64,000 bases of DNA from Acuticoccus sediminis (GTDB taxonomy: Bacteria; Pseudomonadota; Alphaproteobacteria; Rhizobiales; Amorphaceae): NCBI RefSeq assembly GCF_003258595.1, contig NZ_QHHQ01000003.1, positions 620,001-684,000 on the forward strand, in the 5' to 3' direction. Positions within the stretch are counted from its first letter, which is position 1; every line of letters starts with the position of its first letter. The translations under genes were made by a program, and so were the position numbers. Of the stretch, positions 25,868-33,600 are shown one piece after another. The notes below the pieces were generated by a model. The model saw only the letters and a list, made by a program, of their open reading frames with translations, had not been told where the DNA came from and searched no databases.

Positions 25868-26827
25868 ATGACGAGCCTTCTCACCAACACCGCGGCCATG
25901 GTCGCGCTTCAGACCCTCAACCAGATCAACGCGTCGCTGAACACGACGAACAACCGCGTGTCGACCGGCCTGCGCATCGCCCAGGCCCAGGATTCGGCCG
26001 CGTACTGGGCGATCGCGACGACCACCGCCTCCGACAACGGCGCCCTCTCCTCCGTCCAGGACGCGCTCGCCATCGGCAAGTCCACCCTGGACGTCATGTA
26101 CAACGGCCTCGAGTCGACCCGCGACAGCCTTCAGAAGATGAAGGAGCTCCTGGTGTCGGCCCGCCAGCCGGGCGTCGACCGGACCAACGTCCAGGTCGAG
26201 ATCGACGGCCTGCTCACCGACATGCAGAACAAGGCCGGCGCGTCGGTCATCAACGAGCAGAACTTCCTGGCCGTCGATTCCTCGGCTGCCGACTGGAACG
26301 CCACGAAGGCGATCGTCGCCTCCTTCGAGCGCTCAGCCAGCGGCATCTCGATCTCGACCATCGACCTCGACATCTCGAGCCTGACGCTCACCGACGCCCA
26401 TGCCACCGCCGCGTCGAAGATCGGCATCCTCGACCAGCAGCGCGGCGTGGCGGTGACCACCGGTCCGTCCCCGCTCGCCGCTGACGCCACCATCAGCGTC
26501 CTCGACGTCGACATCAGCGCGCTGACCGACTCCGAGGACGACCTGCAGCGTCTCGAGCAGTTTATCAGCCTGGTCGATTCCGCCCTCGTCGACACGATCT
26601 CGGCACAGAACACCGTCGGCGTGAACCTCGCACGCGCCGAGTCGCAGAAGTCGTTCATCGACGCGCTGATGGACGCCAACGACCGCGCCGTCGGTGCCCT
26701 GATCGACGCCAACATGGAAGAAGAGTCCACCAAGCTGCGCGCGCTGCAGACCCAGCAGCAGCTCTCGGTGGAATCCCTCTCCATCGCCAACGCCTCGGCC
26801 CAGAACGTCCTGGCCCTCTTCCGCTAG
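25868..26827 (+). CDS. Flagellin (paralogue 5)
   Basis: Flagellin of 319 residues. The first 170 and last 80 residues closely match paralogues 3 and 4. The central domain is shorter and different (A-D-W-N-A-T-K-A-I near 145, then L-T-D-A-H-A-T-A-A-S-K-I-G-I-L-D-Q-Q-R-G), so the copies differ mainly where the filament surface is expected. The 3' end is identical in DNA to paralogue 4. ATG 25868 follows AAGGAAAGACG. Confidence 0.93.
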   Translation: MTSLLTNTAAMVALQTLNQINASLNTTNNRVSTGLRIAQAQDSAAYWAIATTTASDNGALSSVQDALAIGKSTLDVMYNGLESTRDSLQKMKELLVSARQPGVDRTNVQVEIDGLLTDMQNKAGASVINEQNFLAVDSSAADWNATKAIVASFERSASGISISTIDLDISSLTLTDAHATAASKIGILDQQRGVAVTTGPSPLAADATISVLDVDISALTDSEDDLQRLEQFISLVDSALVDTISAQNTVGVNLARAESQKSFIDALMDANDRAVGALIDANMEEESTKLRALQTQQQLSVESLSIANASAQNVLALFR

Positions 26828-26851
26828 GCCGTCCGGACCTGAAGGTCTGCG

Positions 26852-26881
26852 GGCCGTCCCCTCCGGGGGGCGGCCTTTTTT
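26852..26881 (+). terminator. Rho-independent terminator closing the flagellin array
   Basis: GGCCGTCCCC (26852-26861) pairs with GGGGGCGGCC (26866-26875), with one G-U pair, followed by six T. It lies 25 bases after the stop of flagellin 5. The remaining 255 bases before fliF show no gene and probably hold the fliF promoter. Confidence 0.85.
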
Positions 26882-27136
26882 GCGTTCGGCGCCGCCCCTG
26901 CGCTCCCACATCGCCGCGCTGCACCGAGGCGGTTTCCCTCCCCGTCCAGCCGCCGCCACCGGTGGCCGGAAGACCACAGCGCCCCGGCTGCCCGGCGCCC
27001 GGCCGGCCCAATCCGGAGCGCGCAAGATACGCGACAGGCATATCAGCCACATTGCCCCTGCAGCGGCCCGGATTGTGCGCGTTTTTCGTTCCCGGCCGTC
27101 ACGTTCAGCAAACTGTTATCGCCATGAGGAGGGCCG

Positions 27137-28747
27137 ATGACCGGCCGCGAACACGTCGATCGGGTGCTCACCAACATGCGGGAGCTGGGCCCCCGGCGCC
27201 TTGCCGCACTCGCCGCCATCGCCGTCGCGACGCTCGTCGTCGTGGGCGTCGGCGCGAGTTATCTCGCCAAGCCAGCGCGTGAGGTTCTCTACACCGGCCT
27301 CGACCGCGAGGACGTCACGCGCATCGGAAACGTCCTGTCCGACGCGAAGATCAGCTACGACGTCTCGCCGGACGGCACCGCCGTCCTGGTGAACTTCGCC
27401 GACACCTCCGCGGCGCGCATGCTGCTGGCCGAAAACGGCCTGCCCCGCTCCCCCAACGCCGGCTACGAGCTCTTCGACGACATGAGCTCGTTCGGCCTCA
27501 CCTCCTTCATGCAGGAGGTGACGCGGGTGCGGGCGCTCGAGGGCGAGCTGGCGCGCACCATCCAGGAGATGCAGGGCATCACCGCCGCACGCGTCCACCT
27601 CGTCATGTCCGACCGCGGCTCCTTCCGGCGCCAGCAGCGCCCGGCCTCCGCCTCGGTCGTGATCCGCACGGACGGGCCGAAGGGCGATGCCTCTGCCGAC
27701 GCGATCCGCCACCTCGTCGCAGGGGCGATCCCGTCGATGGAGATCGGCTCGGTGACCGTCCTCGACACGCGCGGCCAGGTGCTCGCGTCCGGCGACGACC
27801 CGGCCAACCAGTCCACCGACCGCCTCGCCCGCCTCCAGAAGGAGACGAACTCCGGCCTCGAGGAGCAGATCCGCAAGACGCTGGTGCCGTTCCTCGGCGT
27901 CCAGAATTTCACGGTGTCCGTCACCTCCCAGCTCAACATCGACAAGACCACCGAGGCGGAGACGATCTACGATCCCGAAAGCCGGGTCGAGCGCTCGGTG
28001 CGGACGGTCAAGGAAGAGCAGTCGGCCCGCAACCGCAACATCGACCAACCCGTCACCGTCCAGCAGAACATCCCGCAGGAGGAGCTGCCGAGCGCCGGCG
28101 GAGCGGACGCGACCGAGGACTCCAACCGGCGCGAGGAGCTGACCAACTACGAGATCTCGAGCCGCCGGGTGGAGCGTGTCCGCGACGGGTTCGCCATCGA
28201 GAAGCTGTCCGTCGCCGTGCTGGTCAACCAGGACCGGCTGCTCGCCAACGCCGCCCTCGAGAACGGTCCGACGGTGGAGGCGCAGGTCGCCGACATCCAG
28301 GCCCTCGTCGCCACCGCGTCCGGCCTGTCGGTCGACCGCGGCGACGAGCTGAAGGTCGCCACCATCCCCTTCGCACCGGAGAAGGACCTGCTCGAGCCGG
28401 TCGAGGCGGAGGGCTTCCTGGCGATCCTGAACCGCCAGCTCGGAACGGTGATCAACGCGGCAATCATCCTGATCGTGGCCATTCTCCTCATCTGGTTCGG
28501 TCTGCGCCCGGCCATCCGCGCCCTGACCGCCCGCCACGAGGACCCCGCCGTCGCCGCCCTCCTCGAGGGCCAGAGCGCCATGGGCGAGGACTCGGGCGAG
28601 GAGGACGAGGAACGCAACTTCATCGAGGAGCTGAAGGCAAGCGCCCACAAGACCCCGCAGAAGCGCCTCGAACAGGTCGTCGACTACGACGCGGCGAAGA
28701 CCGCCAAGCTGCTGAAGCAGTGGCTCATGCAGCCTGAGGCGGTCTGA
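27137..28747 (+). CDS. fliF: Flagellar MS-ring protein FliF
   Basis: MS-ring protein of 536 residues. One membrane helix lies near 22-42 and the second near 435-458. The ring-building motifs between them include L-Y-T-G-L-D-R-E-D near 52, the A-R-V-H-L-V-M-S-D segment near 153, and the L-A-R-x-I-Q-E-M-Q-G stretch. The C-terminal tail (K-R-L-E-Q-V-V-D-Y-D-A-A-K-T-A-K-L-L-K-Q-W) is the FliG-binding region. AGGAGGG lies 4 bases before ATG 27137. The stop overlaps the next start (TGATG), opening the fliF-fliH-like-motB-motC-fliK unit. Confidence 0.95.
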   Translation: MTGREHVDRVLTNMRELGPRRLAALAAIAVATLVVVGVGASYLAKPAREVLYTGLDREDVTRIGNVLSDAKISYDVSPDGTAVLVNFADTSAARMLLAENGLPRSPNAGYELFDDMSSFGLTSFMQEVTRVRALEGELARTIQEMQGITAARVHLVMSDRGSFRRQQRPASASVVIRTDGPKGDASADAIRHLVAGAIPSMEIGSVTVLDTRGQVLASGDDPANQSTDRLARLQKETNSGLEEQIRKTLVPFLGVQNFTVSVTSQLNIDKTTEAETIYDPESRVERSVRTVKEEQSARNRNIDQPVTVQQNIPQEELPSAGGADATEDSNRREELTNYEISSRRVERVRDGFAIEKLSVAVLVNQDRLLANAALENGPTVEAQVADIQALVATASGLSVDRGDELKVATIPFAPEKDLLEPVEAEGFLAILNRQLGTVINAAIILIVAILLIWFGLRPAIRALTARHEDPAVAALLEGQSAMGEDSGEEDEERNFIEELKASAHKTPQKRLEQVVDYDAAKTAKLLKQWLMQPEAV

Positions 28748-29688
28748 TGCGCTCCTTCGCCGACACCCTCCCGACGCTCCGCGATGGCGGGGCGTCCCAG
28801 CCGCCGCTCCCGGTCGCGCGGGAGGCCGCCCGGTTCAACCCGGTCTTCCTCCGCAAGGCGGCTTCCACCCTCGCCGCGCCCCGGGACGACGCCGCCGACC
28901 CCGTAGAGGTGGACGAGCCCGACGTCGCCGAGATCCGCCGCACGCTCCTCCGGCGCCAGGGTCTGGAGGATGGGCCCCCCACGGACACGCCGGCTCAGGG
29001 ACCCCGCCAGGCCCTGTCCGCCGCCGAGGCGGCCCTCCTCTCCGCGCAGAAGGCGAAGCCGGAGACGAGCGGCCCGCCGGCGGCGCCCGCGGCGCCAAGG
29101 GGCGAGCCCCGCCCCGCCGCCGCGGTCGTCCCGCCGTTCATCAACGCCGGCGGCAAGGGCGAGATCATCTCGGTCGACCGGCAGATCGCCGAGGCCGTCG
29201 CCGAGGCGCGCCGCGAGGCGGAGGCCGAGAAGGCCAGCGCCGTCGAGTTTGCCCGCAAGGTCGAGCGCGACGTGGCCGCCCGCGCCGTGGCCGAGGCGCG
29301 CGAGAGATGGTGCGCCGAGGAGGGCACGGCCTTCGCCGCGCGCTGCACCGAGGCGTTCGACGCGCTGCACCAGAGGCTGGCCGACGCGTTCGCCCGCGCC
29401 CTCGCCCCGATCGCCGAGACCGCGATCAGGGACGCCGCCGTGCGCCGCTTCGCCGCCGTGCTGGACGACCTCGTCGGCGCGTCCGCCACGCAACAGGCGG
29501 TGACCGTGCGCGGTCCCGCCCAGTTCGTCGAGGCGCTGAAACAAGCCTCGGGCGACAGCGGCGTCGCATTCGAGGTGGCCGAGGGCGAGACCGAGCTCGC
29601 CGTCACCGTCGACGAGACGACGTTGCGCACGACCATTGGCGCGTGGGCGGAGACGCTCGCCAGGACAATCGGTGGGGACGATGCCTGA
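28747..29688 (+). CDS. FliH-like flagellar export ATPase regulator
   Basis: Protein of 313 residues directly after fliF, the usual place for a fliG/fliH-type gene. The N-terminal 130 residues are Ala/Pro-rich and probably disordered. A long charged helix follows (A-E-A-V-A-E-A-R-R-E-A-E-A-E-K-A-S near 150-185), as in the FliH coiled coil. The last 110 residues form a compact domain with V-T-V-R-G-P-A-Q-F-V-E-A-L and T-E-L-A-V-T-V-D-E-T-T-L, resembling FliH/YscL C-terminal domains. Its partner fliI is not in the window. The assignment rests on layout and position, not on an exact motif. It overlaps motB by 8 bases. Confidence 0.6.
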   Translation: MRSFADTLPTLRDGGASQPPLPVAREAARFNPVFLRKAASTLAAPRDDAADPVEVDEPDVAEIRRTLLRRQGLEDGPPTDTPAQGPRQALSAAEAALLSAQKAKPETSGPPAAPAAPRGEPRPAAAVVPPFINAGGKGEIISVDRQIAEAVAEARREAEAEKASAVEFARKVERDVAARAVAEARERWCAEEGTAFAARCTEAFDALHQRLADAFARALAPIAETAIRDAAVRRFAAVLDDLVGASATQQAVTVRGPAQFVEALKQASGDSGVAFEVAEGETELAVTVDETTLRTTIGAWAETLARTIGGDDA

Positions 29689-31060
29689 CAAACCCCAAGA
29701 CCTCATCATCCTCAAGCGGATCGAGGAAGTCGCGGAAGCGAAGAAAGGCGGCGCCTGGAAGGTCGCCCATGCCGACTTCATGACCGCGATGATGGCCTTC
29801 TTCCTCATCATGTGGCTGGTCAATGCCACGGACGAGGAGATCAAGAAGTCCATCGCGAACTACTTCAATCCGATGAACCTCATGTCCTCCCCAACCGACG
29901 TGCGCGGCATCGAGGATCCGACGAAGGACACCCAGCCTCCCGCCTCCGGCAACGAGGACGGCCAGCCCGTCGGCGACCGCCCGATGGGCTCCAACTCGCC
30001 CGGCGACGGCGGCAGCGCGTCCGGCGGCGGCAATGTCGAGATCGGCAACGACAAGCGCATGGCCTCCTCCGGCCTCAACGAGGAGAACGCCGGCGCGGCC
30101 TTCCACGACCCCTATGCCGTCATGACCTCGGCCGCCGCCGAAGTCGCGCCGGACGAGCCGGTCGCGGTCGACGTGCCGCAGTCCCAGGTCGGCGCGGACG
30201 GCAACACCGACATGCGCGACGCCCCTCGCGATCCGTTCGACCCGGCCTATTGGCAGACCACCTCGCCGCGCCCGTCGCGCTCGCTGCGTCCGGGACCGAA
30301 CGATACGCCGGGCGCGATCCCGAACCAGGCGAGGATCGACGCCGCCGACCGCACGCCGACCGAGCCGGCCCAGCAGGCGCCGGACACCCCCTACGAGAGC
30401 TCGCCGATGAATGCCGTGCCGGGCTCGCCCGCGCTCGCCGCCAACAACCCGCCGGAGCCGCAGCAGGCCCCGTCCGTCGGCCCCCGCTCGCCCCTCGCCG
30501 AGGCGGTGCTCGCGGTCTACGGCAACGAGACCGCCAGCGCCGCGGCCGCCGGCGCGCAGCCGGCCGCACAGGACCGGAAGGCCGACAGGCCCGACCCGCG
30601 CGCCATCGCCCTCGCCGACGCGGCGCAGAGCATCGCCGCCGAGCTGAGAGGCGTCGACGCGGACATCGGCGTGACCGCCGGCGAGACGAGCGTCCTCATC
30701 TCGCTGACCGACGACCGCGCGTTCTCGATGTTCGCCATCGGCTCGGCGGTGCCGACGCGCGAGACCTCGCAGCTCTTCGCCCGCGTCGCCCAGGCCCTCG
30801 CCGACCGCGACGGCCGCGTCGTGGTGCGCGGGCATACCGATGCGCGCCAGTTCGCGTCCGGAACGTCCGACAACTGGGTGCTCTCCTTCGAGCGCGCCTA
30901 CGCGACGAAGCGGGCGCTGGTCGCGAACGGCGTCTCCGAGGACCGCATCGCGCGCGTCGAAGGTCTCGCCGACCGCGAGCCGACCAACGCGGAGAACCCC
31001 TACGCCGATGAAAACCGCCGCATCGAGATCCTGTACGAGCCGGCCGAGGTGACCCCGTGA
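29681..31060 (+). CDS. motB: Flagellar motor stator protein MotB
   Basis: Stator subunit of 459 residues, longer than enteric MotB. The proton-binding Asp is residue 32 in A-H-A-D-F-M-T-A-M-M-A-F-F, at the start of the single membrane helix. A low-complexity Pro/Ser linker of about 220 residues (about 70-300) separates it from the OmpA-like peptidoglycan-binding domain (about 320-455), with G-H-T-D-A-R-Q at 384-390 and N-R-R-I-E-I-L near the end. ATG 29681 follows GGGGACG; the in-frame ATG at 29636 is a shadow inside the upstream gene. The stop overlaps motC (GTGA). Confidence 0.93.
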   Translation: MPDKPQDLIILKRIEEVAEAKKGGAWKVAHADFMTAMMAFFLIMWLVNATDEEIKKSIANYFNPMNLMSSPTDVRGIEDPTKDTQPPASGNEDGQPVGDRPMGSNSPGDGGSASGGGNVEIGNDKRMASSGLNEENAGAAFHDPYAVMTSAAAEVAPDEPVAVDVPQSQVGADGNTDMRDAPRDPFDPAYWQTTSPRPSRSLRPGPNDTPGAIPNQARIDAADRTPTEPAQQAPDTPYESSPMNAVPGSPALAANNPPEPQQAPSVGPRSPLAEAVLAVYGNETASAAAAGAQPAAQDRKADRPDPRAIALADAAQSIAAELRGVDADIGVTAGETSVLISLTDDRAFSMFAIGSAVPTRETSQLFARVAQALADRDGRVVVRGHTDARQFASGTSDNWVLSFERAYATKRALVANGVSEDRIARVEGLADREPTNAENPYADENRRIEILYEPAEVTP

Positions 31061-33600
31061 TCCGTCTCTCCCACCGCCTAGCCCTCTCCACCGCGATCGT
31101 CTCGCAGCTCGCCGTGGCGACGCCGCTGCTGGCCGACTCCGAACGGCTGTCGATCTACCGCACCCACCCCGACCACATGGCGTGGTCGTCCGGCCGGAGC
31201 GGCACGCCGATGGACTTGCGGCCGTCGGGTGCGCCGGACGGGCCGGACACGGGGCGCGTCGTCGCGGACCCGCTCCGGCGCCCGCTCGAGAATGACGTCA
31301 CCAGGCTGCTTGGCGAGCAGGCCCGGCCGTCCAAGCGCAAGAACCGCGTGGACTTCAAGCCGAGCTTCAATATCCGCGCCCCGTCCCAACGCCCGCGGTA
31401 CGCAACGCCGGACCAAGGCGCGCCTGAAGCGCAAGGGGCGGTCCCGACGCCCCCCCGGTCCTCGCGCGTCCCCGTCCCCGCACCCGGTAGCGCCCCCCAC
31501 CAAACCGCGGTCCCGTCCGGCCGGATGCCGGACGCGCCGATGCACGCCGACGAAGCCCCCGCCGCAGCGCGAACCGCGCCCCGGGCGCCCCGTGCCCGGG
31601 CCGCGTCGATCCCGGTCCCGCCGCCCTCCCCACGGCGCGCGCGCGGGATCGCGGCCGCGCCCGCCCATGCCCCGGCGGACGGTCCCGCGTTGTCGCGCGA
31701 TGCCGCGACCCTTGCGTCGCCTCCCGCGCCGCTGCGCCGCGATGTGCCGCGGGTCCATCCGCATCGGGCGGCCGCGATAGTGACCGCCGCGACCGCCGCG
31801 ACCGCCGCCGTCTCGGCCGTCGCGGAAGTCCATGCCGCGGATCACGGCGGCGGCATGCCGGCCGGCGCGCCGCACGGGCCCGCGCCCGTACCCGAGTCCC
31901 CGAGCGAGACCGCCCATGACACTCACCCTGCGCCGGCTGATGCGGTCCCTGCGCCGGCTGGCGAAGCTCGCAGCGACACGCATGGTGCGGTCGCCGAAGG
32001 TGCCGCAGCCAACGCGCCCGCGGCCGACGACCACCCGGCAGCCAGCGGCGAGTCCGACGCGGACCAGGACGCGCCGACCGAGACGCCCCCGCAGGTCGCC
32101 GAAGGCAGCGCGGATGATGCGCCGGGCGACGGCGAAGATATCGCGGCGCATGGCGATGAGCCGCATAACTACGACACGGCGCACGCCGGGAACGTCGCCG
32201 GGAACAACGCAGCGACGTCCGCCGACGGCGCGCACGGCGACGGCGCCCACGACACGGCCGCCACGAACGGCGACGCGCACGAGGTCGCCGAAGCTCATGC
32301 GGCAACCGAAGCTCATGCGGACGCCGAAGGTGAAGGTGACGGCGCGAGCCATGGCGAAGAGAGCCACGATGGCGAGGACGCGCCGCAGCGGGTCGACACC
32401 ACGCCGATCCCGCCGGGTCCGACCCCGGTCCAGCTCATCAGGATGCTGACCGCGCTGCAGGACGACATCGCCCGCGGCTCGTCCACCGCGCTGCAGGCCC
32501 AGCGCGTCCTCAACCGGCGGATCGGCGAACGCTTCACCACCTCCGCGCCGCGCGAGTGGGAGGACCACGGCAACGCTCGCGCCCTCGTCACGTACGCGTT
32601 GTCGGGCGGTGATCCGACCGTGGTGCGCGACGTGGTGCGCGACGCCTGGCTCGATGAGGAGTACATGCACCTCGCCAAGGGAGCCCTGGCCTTCTCGGAG
32701 GGGCGGACCGAGGACGCGAAGTTCCATTTCAAGGCCGTCGAGGGCACCGATATCGCCCGCTCGATCCTCGGTACCATGCGCCTCGCCCAGGCCGCCCTCG
32801 TCGTCGGCGACGACCGCGAGGAGGCAATGCACTACCTCGACGACGCGCGTCTCAACGCGCCGGGCACGCTGGTCGAGGAGGCGGCGCTGCGCCGGGCGAT
32901 CCTGCTCGCCTCGGAATCGGACGACTACCCCGAGTTCGAGCAGATGGTGGACCGGTACCTCCGCAAGTTCCGCAGCTCGGTCTACGCCGGCAACTTCCGG
33001 CGCCGCCTCGCCGCCGCTGTGACGCGGATGAGCTTCATCAAGGACCCCGACGCCATCGACAAGCTCGAGCCGATGCTCGAATCGATGACCGTCGCCGGAC
33101 GCCAGGAGCTCTACCTCCTCATCGCCCGCTCGGCGATCGAGACCGGGAGCCACACCGCGACCCAGGCCGCTGCCGCGCGCGTGCTCGAGACCGCCGAACC
33201 CGGCACGCTCGACCATGCACGCGCCGAACTCTACCAGGCGGCGGCCGAGGTGGTGGTGCCGGACAGGCTGGAGAGCGCGACCGCCGTTCTGGAGCGGCTC
33301 CGGAGCGAGACGTTGCCGGACGACGACGCGGCGCTCCTGAAGGCCGCCCTCAGCCTCTCCCGGTCGGTCGTGACCCTGCCGGAGCCGGCGATGGACCTCC
33401 CGGTCCCGCCCGATGAAATGACGATGGCCTCCGCCGACGGGTCCGGCGCTCTCGAGGGCGCGCCGCCGGCAGATCCCGCGGCCGCGCCTCCCGACGACAA
33501 CACGGCCGGGGATGACCCGCTCGGCCCTCCCCTGGATGTCGAGCGGCGCGTGGCGGCCGCCGTCTCCTCCATCGATTCCCTCTTGGAGACTGCCGAATGA
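31057..33600 (+). CDS. motC: MotC-family periplasmic motor protein with a greatly expanded N-terminal half
   Basis: Protein of 847 residues. A signal peptide (about 1-26, ending L-L-A-D) and a short conserved segment (Y-R-T-H-P-D-H-M) come first. About 390 residues rich in Ala, Pro, His, Asp and Glu follow, with imperfect repeats such as E-A-H-A near 410-430. The MotC-like helical-repeat domain begins at about 452 (P-V-Q-L-I-R-M-L-T-A-L-Q-D-D-I) and ends near 760. Sinorhizobium MotC is about 430 residues, works in the periplasm with MotB, and is chaperoned by MotE, which is encoded at 16.9 kb. The GTG start overlaps motB and the stop overlaps fliK (ATGA). Confidence 0.85.
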   Translation: MIRLSHRLALSTAIVSQLAVATPLLADSERLSIYRTHPDHMAWSSGRSGTPMDLRPSGAPDGPDTGRVVADPLRRPLENDVTRLLGEQARPSKRKNRVDFKPSFNIRAPSQRPRYATPDQGAPEAQGAVPTPPRSSRVPVPAPGSAPHQTAVPSGRMPDAPMHADEAPAAARTAPRAPRARAASIPVPPPSPRRARGIAAAPAHAPADGPALSRDAATLASPPAPLRRDVPRVHPHRAAAIVTAATAATAAVSAVAEVHAADHGGGMPAGAPHGPAPVPESPSETAHDTHPAPADAVPAPAGEARSDTHGAVAEGAAANAPAADDHPAASGESDADQDAPTETPPQVAEGSADDAPGDGEDIAAHGDEPHNYDTAHAGNVAGNNAATSADGAHGDGAHDTAATNGDAHEVAEAHAATEAHADAEGEGDGASHGEESHDGEDAPQRVDTTPIPPGPTPVQLIRMLTALQDDIARGSSTALQAQRVLNRRIGERFTTSAPREWEDHGNARALVTYALSGGDPTVVRDVVRDAWLDEEYMHLAKGALAFSEGRTEDAKFHFKAVEGTDIARSILGTMRLAQAALVVGDDREEAMHYLDDARLNAPGTLVEEAALRRAILLASESDDYPEFEQMVDRYLRKFRSSVYAGNFRRRLAAAVTRMSFIKDPDAIDKLEPMLESMTVAGRQELYLLIARSAIETGSHTATQAAAARVLETAEPGTLDHARAELYQAAAEVVVPDRLESATAVLERLRSETLPDDDAALLKAALSLSRSVVTLPEPAMDLPVPPDEMTMASADGSGALEGAPPADPAAAPPDDNTAGDDPLGPPLDVERRVAAAVSSIDSLLETAE

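Noticed and set aside
19589-26827. Flagellin repeats as a mobile element or CRISPR-like array
   Set aside because: The repeats are whole protein-coding paralogues with their own terminators; there are no transposase genes, target duplications or short spaced repeats.
31078-33216. 712-codon minus-strand frame opposite motC
   Set aside because: Antisense shadow of low-complexity GC-rich codons with no domain, while motC on the plus strand has a recognisable MotC domain and coupled start and stop.
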